Source of the DNA: Pontederia crassipes
Lineage: Eukaryota; Streptophyta; Magnoliopsida; Commelinales; Pontederiaceae
Direction of reading: 5' to 3'
Length of the DNA: 64,000 nucleotides
Assembly: GCA_030549335.1 (NCBI GenBank)
Contig: CM060198.1
Location: 60,881,953-60,945,952 of the forward strand
Below the pieces are notes generated by a model, which was not told the origin of the DNA, did not search any database, and saw nothing but the letters and a program-made list of their open reading frames with translations. How positions within the stretch are numbered: position 1 is the first letter of the stretch; the number at the start of each line of letters is the position of its first letter. The translations under genes were made by a program, and so were the position numbers. Shown here one piece after another: positions 36,713 through 47,852 of this stretch.

Positions 36713-38932
36713 TAAAAACTAAACTAGTCAAGAAATATTTCAAAGCTAAAAGTGATCTTTTCCAGCCACCATTAAGACAAATATGGAGACAATTATTTGT
36801 GATGACAACTTAAAGAAAACTGAGAGGTTGATGAAGAGAAAAAACATATAAATTTCGATATTGAAATTAATCGTCATTAGGGTCCACTACATAACTGCAC
36901 CCGCCGTCCTAGAATTTAGTTTACTTCCCTGTCACGTATGTAACAAAGTTTGTATACTTATAATGCTACTAAATGACTATTAATTTAGGTCTCTTTTAAA
37001 AAATAATTATTACGATAAGTTTAATATTATTTTCATATTATTTTTAAAAAAAATTAAATTAATAAAAAAATATTTTTCAACATATATTTATTACGATAAG
37101 TTTAATATTATTTTCAAATATTACGTTTAGAATCTTGTGAATATTTTTTCTTCCATTTTTTTCTTCACAAATTTGAAACATAGCTTCCTTATTATTGGTT
37201 TCCTAATTTATTTTTCCCCACAAATGCCAATTTTAATTTCATAATTAGGCTCAATTTAGCATTATTAACGATTTGACAAGCGGATAGAATAATGATTTTA
37301 AATAGCGGATAGAGGATAGTGGTTGCTGATTTGGCAGTTCATTTAAGATATTAATAAATAAGTGTTTGATAAATTTAACGGTGAAATTAGCGGATGAATA
37401 TAAAATAATATAATTGAACATACAATAAATTATTCAATTTAATAGTTATACAAATTTTATTAAAATTTAATAAATAAATAATTAATATCTCAATGAAATA
37501 AAATAAATTTTTCACAAGTAAATTTGTTATTAAAATTGAAAAAAAACTTCTAATGCTAAACTCTAGTAGAAATAATTTTTCAATATTTACATTCAAAATG
37601 TTCAACTCTACTTAATTATTTTTGCTACTAAATAGATAAAATAATGTTTTAACTGCTAAACACTACTATAAACACTATTATTTATATTGTGAAACAGAGG
37701 CTTAGTAGTTTCCTTTTCTAACTCCCACTCTATAATTTAATTTATTTCCTACTTTATCATACTTTCTACTTTTTTCATCTTTACTTCATTATTATACTTC
37801 CTTATTTTACATTTTTTCATATAATATTCTTTATTTTATTGATTTGAAATTCAACTCGGTTTTACCCGGCTTGAACTAGTTCATTTTGATTTTTTTTTGT
37901 AAAAATAACTTTTAATAACAAGACTGATGATCGATTCATTGTTCAATTAGCAGTTGGACAAATCAGTTATAATCTCAACTAGTATTTTATTAGTTAGCTA
38001 TTATCCATAATCAAAATCATCAATTGACCTTGATCACCTTGGTGTGTGTGCATAAAAGTGGAAGAGACAAGATTTTGACATGCGGAAGGAGGATTGGATG
38101 TCACGTTGATAATATTTTTAGTTCAATTTAAACTTTTTGAAGCATTATAAATATTCATTAAAAATATATGACTCTAAGTGATTAAAAATTATGATGAAAA
38201 AATCATCATAAAATAGTAATATAATTGTGAGGAATCAATCTTTTATTTTATTTTATTTAAATTTTAATATGAATTTTATGATAAAAATATGATCACAAAA
38301 TGTTTGATACGTCATAATTTTGTAATAAAAATATTGTTTCCTATTTTTGTTAATTTCTTCTCTAACTATTATTTTATCTTCATTCAAATTATATTTTATT
38401 TCATAATTTCTAACTGGGCCCTCGTTTATTCTCAATCTTTTTTGTTATCTTCTTTAATTCTCTTAAATTTTATTTAAATAATAAATATATTTTATTATCT
38501 ATAAAGGTAGGAGACGTCACAGTGGTAATGGCGTAATCCAAGGCGTTATTGTAGATGCGACAGGTTAATTGTTTTGTTTTCAAAAAAGGAATAGAACCGT
38601 TTGTAGAAAAAAATCTCATACAAGCAAAATAATGGAAAGAAATTTATCTCTTCATAGAAGAAAAGTAAACATGAAAATTATAATATATTCAAGATGAAAC
38701 AAATGATGAATGTACAACATTAATTCACGACTTTTGTATTCCGACTCTTTATCTATTTAATATCTATTATCCTTTCATTAAAAAAATATTAATTCACGAT
38801 ATCATAAGTACGAACGTAACAGTTTCCAAATAGAACGAATTTGAAATTGCATAAAACTTTTTATTTCACATTTCTTTTCCACAAAAAACACACAAATACA
38901 TAGGATTTTTTTTCAACCTGGAAAAAGACACA
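36713..38932. other. AT-rich spacer, no gene
   Basis: A possible small transposon lies at about 37265-37695, where short words such as AAATAGCGG and ACACTACTATAAACACT suggest a degenerate MITE, but paired ends were not established. A CGGTTT...GAACTAG patch near 37855-37880 resembles the ends of the 32935 element. No coding region is seen. Confidence 0.35.
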
Positions 38933-39041
38933 TCATCTTCCACTGTCTATGTTCAGCATCACCCTACTGTCCAAACTTTGGTTCACTTATCTCTCCCGTG
39001 CTATATTCTGCATATCCCCCGAGTAAGCTTTCGTTCTCTTC
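38933..39041 (-). pseudogene. WAK-5 remnant, C-terminal tail piece
   Basis: On the minus strand this encodes the last residues of a WAK kinase exon, close to WAK-6 (SLLGG.AEYSTGEI; stop at 38933-38935). It ends at TTC (39039-39041), the target repeat of the PIF/Harbinger insertion, and continues in the same gene at 42451. A small frame change sits in the repeat-like middle (CCAAACTTTGG). Confidence 0.7.
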
Positions 39042-40119
39042 GGAGCTATTTGGATGCAGAGATCAAGTTCTTGGGATAAGGATAATGTGTTCTCACGTAT
39101 TTTGTATTCCTATTAACTTGTATCAGTTTGTATTTGGATGCAAGTAGAATATATAAGTTGTTCTAAATCAGTGTTTGATTGACAAATGGATTAGCCATAG
39201 AATAAGCCCACGTTCTTGAATAAATTTTTTTAGAATGACAACTTTGCCCATAATAAAGATAATTTTTTATTTGAAATTACATGGTCTACAAATTTTTTAT
39301 CTTTCTATGCTCAAAGCCTCATAATCGAAGGTCATATGAAACATATTCTTTTTTTTTACAATTACATTTTTTCTATCATTTTCCTGCAACGGCTTCATCT
39401 TTTTCTCAATTTGTTTTCCTGCAATCACATCTTTTTTCTTATCTTCCTTTGCTCAACACCTCATCCAAATCAAATATTCTGTTAAGATTTTCCTTTTGCA
39501 TCTTTTTAGTACAACTACAAATATTCTGAAACTCATCAAAACATTGCATTAAACATTCATTCACTATTCATAATTGTAAAATAGTAACTCATCAAAATAT
39601 TGCATTAAACATTCAATCACTATCATAATTAACATTCACAATGCTAGAATTAGAATATGCTAACTGAAAATAAAAGAGGAAATTCAACTATTTCATTACA
39701 TAGTATTTGGCAAAAATGTCTACATGCATTTGACAAAAGTGCTCCCACATCAAAACATTACTAGCAGAAACAAACTTGGTAATTCTCTTTCCCACATCTC
39801 ACACTTCCATAATTATTGAACCATACATGTACAAATAAGTCACTAATTAACTCAAATGCAACATACTCTCAAATGCTAATGCATCAAAACCTCCAAGTCC
39901 ACCAAACTTTAGCATTCCCACAATGTCAGAATTACTACAATGCCATGCCAGCATCATAAAAATTAACAACATGTGAAATATTATGATCAATCTTAAATAT
40001 TATTATCCACCTTACGCCGCATTATTTCCTGCACACAATTTAGCAAGTTAATAAAAATCGTAAAATGAATGAAAATGATAACAAAAAAGCCTGCAGGAAA
40101 AAAATCAATAACATACTTG

Positions 40120-40680
40120 AACGATTTCGATGGGCATTCCAAAGTGCCGTAGCAATGCAAGAACGAAGTTGATCACCTCTACTACCTTCGTCTGCTCCAA
40201 CAGGCATCATTGGAATTAAATCATCATTGGAATTAAGAATATCAAGTCCTCATATACAAGGAAAGGCTTGTTCCTATCCTGGAATAATTCTTGTTTATTT
40301 GTTAAATAACAATTGAAGTTAGTCCCTAAAAAGTATGTTAAAGACAATGACTTATTATACTTGTTCATAACTCACCGCGATAATCTCATCCCATATGATG
40401 TTATCTCCTATTGGCATATGTTTTTCATAGTCCCAACCCCAACCACTTTTATTGTGAAGATTTTGATACATGTTCAGCAATTTCTTCAACCCTTTCAACC
40501 TATTTTTAAGATGATCCAAAGAAAGATTTTTTTTTCATCTTCTCGTTATATGTTTTAGTCATTCTTCTCCATGTTTTAAGGGGGAAGACACCATTAATGC
40601 AATTGCCATCTAGGTGTTCTTGTCTCATTATCCTTAGTAGCAATACATCACAATCTGGATCCCAATTTGACAACCTCTTT
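40120..40680 (-). pseudogene. Myb/SANT-like and transposase-tail remnants of the PIF/Harbinger element
   Basis: Reading the minus strand, WDPDCDVLLLRIMRQEHLDG and GNCINGVFPLKTW, then LKGLKKLLNMYQNLHNKSGW and a GWDYEKHM...IIWDEII ending, follow the Myb/SANT-like pattern of the PIF/Harbinger accessory protein. Farther on, RGDQLRSCIATALWNAHR resembles the C-terminal end of the transposase. Stops and frame changes separate the pieces, so this is dead coding sequence. The DDE catalytic part was not identified. Confidence 0.55.
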
Positions 40681-41293
40681 TATTGTGATGAAGTTACATA
40701 TTCTTTTGTGGACTGAGAAGTCATCTGTTTGTACAGTTATAATTCACATATGAAGATACAATTTAATGTAAATTGTAACCAAGAAATACAATGGAGACTT
40801 CATATGTTATAGATTGACAAACAATAAAGCATGCACAGGACACAAAAGTCATCTTTAATAAAAATCATTAAAAGGTAAAGTAAAAATGTATATAAAATTT
40901 GTAATCATAAGTTGTGAGTCATGTCTAAACATTTTTGTTGGAGAAAATTTTCTTGGAAAAATAATGTGAGGTTCATTAGAAAATCCATCTGGTGCAGAGA
41001 GAGAAAGTGATGGAGAGAGAGAGAATCCATTTCCAAAGAGGGGGTCACGATCTTACACTTAATACGATAGTTTTAAACCATATGTAAAATATTCTACTAT
41101 TATTTAATCTAAAAAATTATGAAGAGCCAATTTATCATGTTGATATCAACAAAGAGAGAGAGAGGGCCACGACATCCATAAAATTGCTTACACATGCCAT
41201 ATCTAAAAGATTGTATTGTTACTTCATCTAAAAAGGGATCTAAAAAAAATAAAAATATGGGTTAAGAGAGGGAAACAGTCTATATATTCATCT

Positions 41294-41298
41294 GTTAT

Positions 41299-41341
<43 letters not shown>
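41294..41341. repeat. (GA)n microsatellite
   Basis: An uninterrupted GA run of about 40 bp, with further short GA runs near 41152-41163, 41477-41490 and 41524-41537. Confidence 0.9.
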
Positions 41342-41342
<1 letters not shown>

Positions 41343-41583
41343 AGTGATGACATGTTCAACCTCGTAAAAATATTTAGCAATTTTTAACATATACAAACAA
41401 GGGTTAAGAGAGGGGATCCATCTTTCCAAGATTTGAGCATCAATCTAAGAATTTGAGAATCGAAACAGATTTATAGAAGAGAGAGAGATTTGAGTGTGAA
41501 TCAAAGAACAAAAAATAGATCTAAGAGAGAGAGAGAGATTGATTTGAGCATAAGAATCATAAATAGATTTACAAGCAAAAAAA

Positions 41584-41993
41584 CCAACAACAACAACAAA
41601 GCCTTATCCCACTAGGTGGGGTCGACTACATGGATCATACGATGTCATTCCGCTCTATTAGTAACCAAACCTTTCGGTATATTATTCACCAATAGATCTT
41701 GCTCTATTAGTTCGCCAAGTGTCCGCCTTGGCCTCCCTCTCCTTCTTTTAATCGGACTCCAGATTATTTGATCTACTATTTTTACTGGCGCATCTAATGT
41801 TCTTCTCTTAACATGACCAAACCATCTCAAACGATTCTCTACCATTTTCTCACTAATAGGAGCCACTCCGACTCGTTCACGTATATGGTCATTCCTAATC
41901 TTATCTAATCTTGTATGACCACACATTCATCTCAACATCCTCATTTCGGCTACCCCCACTTTACGTTCATGTTGTCCCTTCATAGCCCATCCT
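41584..41993 (-). mobile_element. RTE-type LINE, 5'-truncated tail with target repeats
   Basis: The minus strand encodes the C-terminal end of an RTE reverse transcriptase (MCGHTRLDKIRNDHIRERVG; RLRWFGHVKRR) and then the well-known plant RTE 3' end, CCACCTAGTGGGATAAGGC followed by TTG repeats. A 13-bp direct repeat ACAAGCAAAAAAA flanks it (41571-41583 and 41994-42006). It is a short 5'-truncated copy, and the perfect target repeat implies a recent insertion. A second tail lies at 48900-49248. Confidence 0.88.
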
Positions 41994-42450
41994 ACAAGCA
42001 AAAAAAAACAAAAAAGCAAAAAAGATCTAAATGCAATCAAGAAAAGGAAAAAAGATCTAGAAGATTACCTTAGGCAGAAAACAAAAAAGATTTTTTTGAT
42101 CTTGATTGTTAGCAGTTCCTTCAAAAATCAAACAAACATCTGGCAGTAGATTTTGCACAGCATTGTTGATGGTGAAGGCCCACTGGAGCAGAAGCTAGGG
42201 CATTGAAATGGATCGTGCCTTTTTTAGATCAAAGAGATTTTTTTTATAAAAGACAAGTCATACCCTTGCATTTTTTAATACCATTCGACAGGAGCTCCAA
42301 TGTTCCAGCCTTGTCTAAGAACTTAGTTGCTCCCATGTTCACTCGTGACCCAGAATTAATTTTGGTGGGTCCCACGTTGCATGAAAAACGAGGATGTAAA
42401 CTCCGAATTGTGGCTCAGTTCTTGCATTTGTTCCTATACCAAACGGCGCC

Positions 42451-42641
42451 TTCATGATTCTGGAGACCCCATGAGTGTTGCATGTATCTTAGTAACATTT
42501 GTAACCTCTCGGCAACCTCTTTCATGGATGGCTTGTTTTCTCCCTGCGCATTCAAGCACTGCTTTGCAAGCTCTGCAACTTCTCTTACAATGTCAATCCT
42601 TCCTTCCTTTAAGATATCCTCATCTAGAATATCTTGGAGCA
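42451..42641 (-). pseudogene. WAK-5 remnant, kinase C-lobe piece
   Basis: On the minus strand it encodes LQDILDEDILKEGRIDIVRE and VAELAKQCLNAQGENKPSMK, the end of the kinase domain, closest to WAK-6. It is bounded by the PIF/Harbinger insertion on one side and a solo LTR on the other (target repeat GAGCA, 42637-42641). Confidence 0.85.
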
Positions 42642-44539
42642 TATAACGCTCCCAAATCGATCAACGTCACGTGACGAGGATCTCTCTGAAAGCGCTACAA
42701 AAAACTATAACTTTGATCAAAGATTGACCTAGAACTCCATTTAAAACAGTGATAAATCAACAATAGCAATAAAGAGGGAAAATAGAAATATCATAATAGC
42801 GAAAGTCTCAAATACTACATAATCTTCATAATGACTACAATATCGGAATTACATCAAAGTCCATAAATGCGGAAAGTAAGAAAAATGATAACTAGGTCCT
42901 CTGTCAGTTCATGTGCTTTATTATCGCTCGAGCTGGTCGCGACACACGATCTCAACACCATCACTGACCTGACCTTGTGAAAATCAACACATGGGAGGAG
43001 GTCCTCCCATAAGCTATACAACCTAGTGGGGATCCATGTAATACTTAATGCATAACAATAAATAGAAATAGTCAGAATCAGTAATCACTTATAACAAGAT
43101 CAAATAGAGAGCATAAGATCATTCGATTTGAAATATCAATGGGTAAAAGAGATAAAGATCATATATCAATCTTATAATCGATGCAGCTATCACTTTGGAT
43201 TAACAATCTTACATCATTTGCCATCATACTTATACCATTCATACATTCGCTTTATTCTTGAACATTTCTCTTTTCTTTATATGACTTTAGGTGCCTTTAA
43301 CTTTTGGGAATTTCACGCCCGAGCAAAACGATACAGCCTTGTGCAGCCAATGGGTGATCAAGCCATGCCTAAGGGAGCGACCCTTCACTATAAGCACTTA
43401 GCATGGGCTGGCCACTCTCTCTTTATCCTTTCATCTTTCTTACTTTAATCGCGTTATCAATTCATCATTCTTTAATTCTATAAGAGGATTGGATCAATGG
43501 ACAGATCAATAACAAGACAAATGATTCAGTCATACAATAATTCAATCAGTAGGGTATAACACATCACAATCATGAAAAGAATATAGATCAATCAACAACC
43601 AAAATGGAATCTGGATTAAGGGTCGGTCGACCGGTTCTCTCTGATCGGTCGACCGATTTCTTAGCACCGGTCGACCGATATCTTTGGGTCGGTCGTCCGG
43701 TCGGTTTAGTTTAATTCAATGATTCTCGGTCTACTAAGTCCTGGGCATCGGTCGATCGATATCTTTGGATCGGTCGACCGATGGTGCTCGATCTGTACAG
43801 AGACCTCGGTCGGCCGATCGACCGACCTATGAAGAGACTCAGAAGTAATGATCGGTCGACCGATCTCTATCGGTCGGTCGACCAATTTTCATATCACCGA
43901 TCGACCGATATTTCTGAATCGGTCGACCGATCGACGTGAAAATAGAATGGGACTGAATCAGATTTTCAGCGATTTTCATTCCAAAATGCAATCACAGCTT
44001 ACAAACAATCATCTAAACATGAAGAAATGATACAAAACACATCCATAGTCATAGGGAATCATAAATCAGGGATCAAACACAAGAATACAATCAATTCATT
44101 CCTTTTTCATTTCCTTTCATCAATCAAGAACACATTTCAAGATAAGAACAACCCTAATTCTGCACTAATGTCATTTAAGTTATGCAGAGGGATTTCATAT
44201 TCACCCACCTCTTCCTTTGATTGAACCTTGGAGAAGAAGGTAAGTGAATGTCGTTGGAAATCAAAACTAATGCAGAAATGAGAGAACCTATGATCCTTGA
44301 TGGCACATGGGGGAGCTCCTACTACAGCATTCTACATGTAGGGAGGCAAATGGAAGGAAGATGGGATGTCCAAGAGGAGCTATCTTTTTATAGAGATTTT
44401 GATGGAAGGAAGTGTCCAATTTGCCCTTTTTGATCTTATCCATTCATAAGCATACATGTCCACTCTTTGATCTTATCCATTTGGGTTATCTATTTATTTA
44501 TTCATTTATTATTATTATTATTTTTATTCGAGTGTTACA
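42642..44539 (-). mobile_element. Solo LTR, about 1.9 kb, inside WAK-5 kinase exon
   Basis: Read on the minus strand it starts TGTAACACTCG and ends GGGAGCGTTATA, close to the GTTACA end of its relatives. The 5-bp target repeat GAGCA is perfect (42637-42641 and 44540-44544). The region near 42985-43005 holds a GGGAGGA...TCCTCCC palindrome shared with the solo LTR at 47853-50278. A palindromic array lies at about 43621-43945. No internal coding region is seen. Confidence 0.82.
43621..43945. repeat. Array of GGTCGACC palindromes inside the solo LTR
   Basis: About a dozen irregularly spaced copies of a unit close to TCGGTCGACCGAT occur in about 325 bp. Each unit is self-complementary. Spacing varies from none to several tens of bases. 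Confidence 0.85.
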
Positions 44540-45027
44540 GAGCATGTTTTCATTCATCATCATAAGAAAGCTTGATGCAAGACTTTTCTTCTCTGCAGAA
44601 CCTTGGGAAAAGATTGGTTTTTTACCTGTGATAAGCTCCAACAGCACGACTCCGAAGCTATAGACATCGCTCCTGTCAGTTAGCTGGTGGCTGAGCAGGC
44701 ATTCAGGATCCAAGTAGCCCAGAGTTCCTTGCATGAACTGCACAAATCCTGATTCATCCATTGGAACCAATTGTGATGCTCCGAAATCAGATACTTTTGC
44801 CCTACCTTTGTCGTCTAAAAGCATGTTGAGGGACTTGACATCTCCATGAACGATGAATCTGTTGATCGATGAGTGCAAATAGGTAAGTGATTCGACTGAT
44901 TCAGAGGCAACACTTAGGCGTGCCACCAGTGGCATTGGCACGCCGTGATTTTTGTTATGAATAGCATCATACAGTGTGTCGTTTGGCACAAACCCGTAGA
45001 CCAATATGGGGACATCGACCTCCAGGC
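44540..45027 (-). pseudogene. WAK-5 remnant, kinase core piece
   Basis: On the minus strand it encodes MVYGFVPNDTLYDAIHN, the HGDVKSLN catalytic loop, DFGASQLVPMDESGF and SDVYSFGVVLLELITGKKP. Similarity to WAK-6 begins abruptly at 45027, so the N-lobe with the VAIK lysine, the membrane span and all ectodomain exons are missing. With 42451-42641 and 38933-39041 it makes one kinase exon. It cannot encode a working kinase. Confidence 0.9.
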
Positions 45028-45453
45028 ATCTTATGATTTTCTATGCATCTTTCTCCACTGGCTTTTTTATCTCCTAATTCAATGGGATCAAACAAGGTCT
45101 TGCAATAAAAAAGTTCTCTGTCTTGGTTTTTCAAATTGAATAATTATTCGATGTCAGTTTGATCATCATGATAAAATAGTTTTCTTATATTTAATTCACA
45201 CAAAAAATCCTAATTAACCTCACTCGCATACCACCCATTGAAAATTTAATCCCTCTTCTTATGTGTGAATTAAATAATATAAGACAAATATGATGCACAA
45301 AAAAATAATAATAAGCAAAATAGACATCAAATTTAGGTGAAAAACTCTCCAATAAGAAAGGAAAAAAAATGCAAAATGAGCAATATAATATCACGAATAG
45401 AGTACAATGTATTTCGAATTTTGTCCGAACTTGAACAATAATCCACAGGAATA
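45028..45453. other. Spacer, nothing recognised
   Basis: The expected WAK N-lobe is replaced by unrelated AT-rich DNA, with no repeat pair found. Confidence 0.4.
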
Positions 45454-46096
45454 AAGAGTAAATTACGTCAAATGCCCTTCAACTTTGATCGTTTTTCCAA
45501 TGCTACCATCCAACTTTACTTTGTAACACAAATGCCTCTATCTTATTATTTGTTTCACGAAATGCCCTTTCGATCGAAAATACCCAATTTTTTTATCGCT
45601 CCGCTGACATGATGACATTCTCTCTCCTTCATGTAAGTAAAACTTTGACGTGACATCATTAAAAAGATAAAAAATGCGCGCCGACGAAGAGCGAGGCGGG
45701 GGGCTCACCCCCTCCCTTGCGACCTCCTATGAGGTTGTAGAGGGAGGGGGAGCCCCCCTGCACCGACGAAGACCAAGAGGGGGGGGAGGTGTTCGCCGAC
45801 GAAGACTTTGCATTTTTTTATTTTTCAAAATATTTTTTTATTATTATATTTTATTTTTTATTAATTTGTTGACGTGGAGTCTGTGTGGTGGTGCCACATC
45901 GGATGCTCTTCTTCATGGCGAAGAGAGAGTATCGCCACGTCAACGGTGCTATCGAAAAAATGAGTATTCCCGATCAGAAGAGCATTCCGTAAAATAAATT
46001 ATAAGATGGAGGACATTCAGTATTACAAAGTAAAGTTGAAGGATGTCGCTGAGCAAATGTCAAAGTTGGAGAGCATTATACGTAATTTACCCTAGG
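45454..46096. mobile_element. MITE with AGTAAATTACG ends and GC-rich hairpin core
   Basis: The left end (GAGTAAATTACGTCAAATGC) and the inverted right end (GGTAAATTACGTATAATGC) match, and both run into CCAACTTT-type text. The core (about 45677-45815) is GC-rich with GCCGACGAAGA words and inverted GGGGGCTC / GAGCCCCCC-like arms. Partial relatives lie at 6022-6446 and 58683-58858. GGAATAAA and GGGATAAA just outside may be an imperfect target repeat. Confidence 0.7.
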
Positions 46097-47226
46097 GATA
46101 AATAATCTTTCTCTAAAAAATACTAAAATAATGAGTAAGAATAATTTTATGTACTATAAATTATGTGATTGTAGTATCACAAAAATTTCAAAGATCTTCT
46201 AATCTAATTCTGTTCTTTTATTCTTTACTCTTAAAACAATTCTGTGTCTTCTTTTTAAGACCCTTTCCTATTCTCTGTCTTCTCTTTTTCACCAAAGAAA
46301 AAAATCTTGTTTTTCTTTTTCAATCAATTGTCAATATCCCAAAGGTTATGTTTGACATCAAGAACTTGGGCAAGAACGATGCTCACCTCATGTGATGAAA
46401 ATTTGAAAAGTTTTCGTCACATGAAACTTTTGGCTAGCTAGCAAGAACTTTATTTCTTTTCTAATAGATCTAAAATTATGTGGAGCTACTTTTTGATATA
46501 TTAACTATTATTTTAATAATAATAATAATATGTATATTATATATTATATGCATATATTATATATATTATATACATATACTATATATCTACATTATATATA
46601 TTATAATTATTTATTATTTATACATTATCATAAAATTATAATTTATTTAGGTCTAATAACGAAAAAGTGCATTTATTATTTATTATAATTTACTTAGTGT
46701 TATCATAAAATAAAAATTTTCATTATTATTTATTACGAAAAATATATTTTCTTGTTTAAAATTTTGTGTACATATTTTTATTTATTTTACTTATCATATA
46801 TCATAATAAAAATAAACTAGTATGATATTACAATAATTATTAATAATATTAGTATAATATAATTAAATTATTAATTATGTTATTCTAAATAAGTTATAAT
46901 TATTTTATATAAATATGATGTTAAATTTTCTTTTATATTTCATTTTTAGTTATTAATTAGTTTACCTTAATCTTTTTTCTTCTATCTAATTTGCTAATTA
47001 TAAAAAATATTATATAATTAATAATATAAAATAAATTTTTAGTTTTTACTTTTTATTCAAATACCTATTAAAATTTATCTATCAAATTAACTTTTTAAAT
47101 CCTCATTATTATATCAAATTAACCTTTTCTTTTCTTTGCAGTCAAATCTCGGTGGCTGTAGCAAGAATAGGGACGTTTTTTTCTCTGGGCGTTCAAAAGA
47201 GAGAGAAAAAGGCTCCACCCCTTAGA
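46097..47226. other. AT-rich spacer, no gene
   Basis: A TATA-rich stretch (about 46530-46620) and long AT-rich DNA; no coding region or repeat pair was found. Confidence 0.4.
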
Positions 47227-47469
47227 TGTTGCTTCTCGTAACGGTTTAAACTTTTAAAAAAATTGGTCAGCACATCAAATTTAACATGATATCAGACATA
47301 GAGGTCCTGAGTTCAAACCTCGTTAAATTCTTATTAAAAAATAAATTTTTCCTTAGTTGTCCACGTGTTGAACTTGGGTTAGATCAAAAAGTTGTCAGCC
47401 GAGAAGAAGTGTTGCTTTTCTTAACGGCTTAATCTTTTAGAAAAATTGATCAGTATAATAAATTTAATA
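47227..47469 (+). mobile_element. Minute LTR element (TRIM/SMART type), 243 bp
   Basis: Two direct repeats of 60 bp (47227-47286 and 47410-47469) begin TGTTGCTT; the first ends TTTAACA, giving TGTT...AACA ends. Directly after the first repeat is TGATATCAGACATAG, close to the initiator-Met-tRNA primer site TGGTATCAGAGC. The repeats agree at about 49 of 60 positions, so the insertion is old. No coding region fits inside and no clear target repeat was seen. Confidence 0.65.
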
Positions 47470-47852
47470 ACTAATTAATTAATATTATACTCCTATTCGG
47501 CTGGAATTCAAAAGCCCAACAGAATTCACAAGGAGAAAGGTTCAAGCACTTTGATTGGAGTTTGAAACACTCGATGAAAGCAGTTTGAGGATAATACAAC
47601 TTACGTGGGAGACGAGGACTCGAGCTGTGAAATAAAAGCATGAATTCAAGAACTCCTTTTCTGTTACAAAATGTATGTTGAAAGAGGCAAGATGAAAATG
47701 ATCAACATGGGATGATGAGGTCCCAGAGGAGGAAATAGAGACCACAGAAGCATCCTCCTATTCTATTGTAGATGAAGGGGAGGGTAAAATCTCACTGCTC
47801 TAAGACCTAAATCAGGAGACAGACATCCTAACATTCCTGTAGATGCCACAGG
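47470..47852. other. Spacer, nothing recognised
   Basis: No convincing open frame. It ends ACAGG, the putative left target repeat of the next element. Confidence 0.4.

Larger units (their letters stand above)
39042..42450 (-). mobile_element. PIF/Harbinger-type DNA transposon, decayed, inside WAK-5
   Basis: The ends are inverted: GGAGCTATTTGG at the left, and GGCGCCGTTTGG read inward from the right. A 3-bp target repeat TTC flanks it (39039-39041 and 42451-42453). Both features fit PIF/Harbinger, although the usual target is TWA. On the minus strand, pieces at about 40380-40680 encode a Myb/SANT-like DNA-binding domain and about 40120-40250 a segment like a transposase tail. An RTE LINE tail (41584-41993) and a GA microsatellite lie inside. 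Removing the element restores WAK-5 continuity, which supports the ends. Confidence 0.75.

Noticed and set aside
43621-43945. CRISPR-like array
   Set aside because: Units are short palindromes with irregular spacing inside a plant solo LTR, not uniform repeats with spacers.
47295-47325. Possible SINE or tRNA-like B box (GAGTTCAAACCTC)
   Set aside because: No A box or tRNA fold was found, and the surrounding direct repeats and primer site fit a minute LTR element better.
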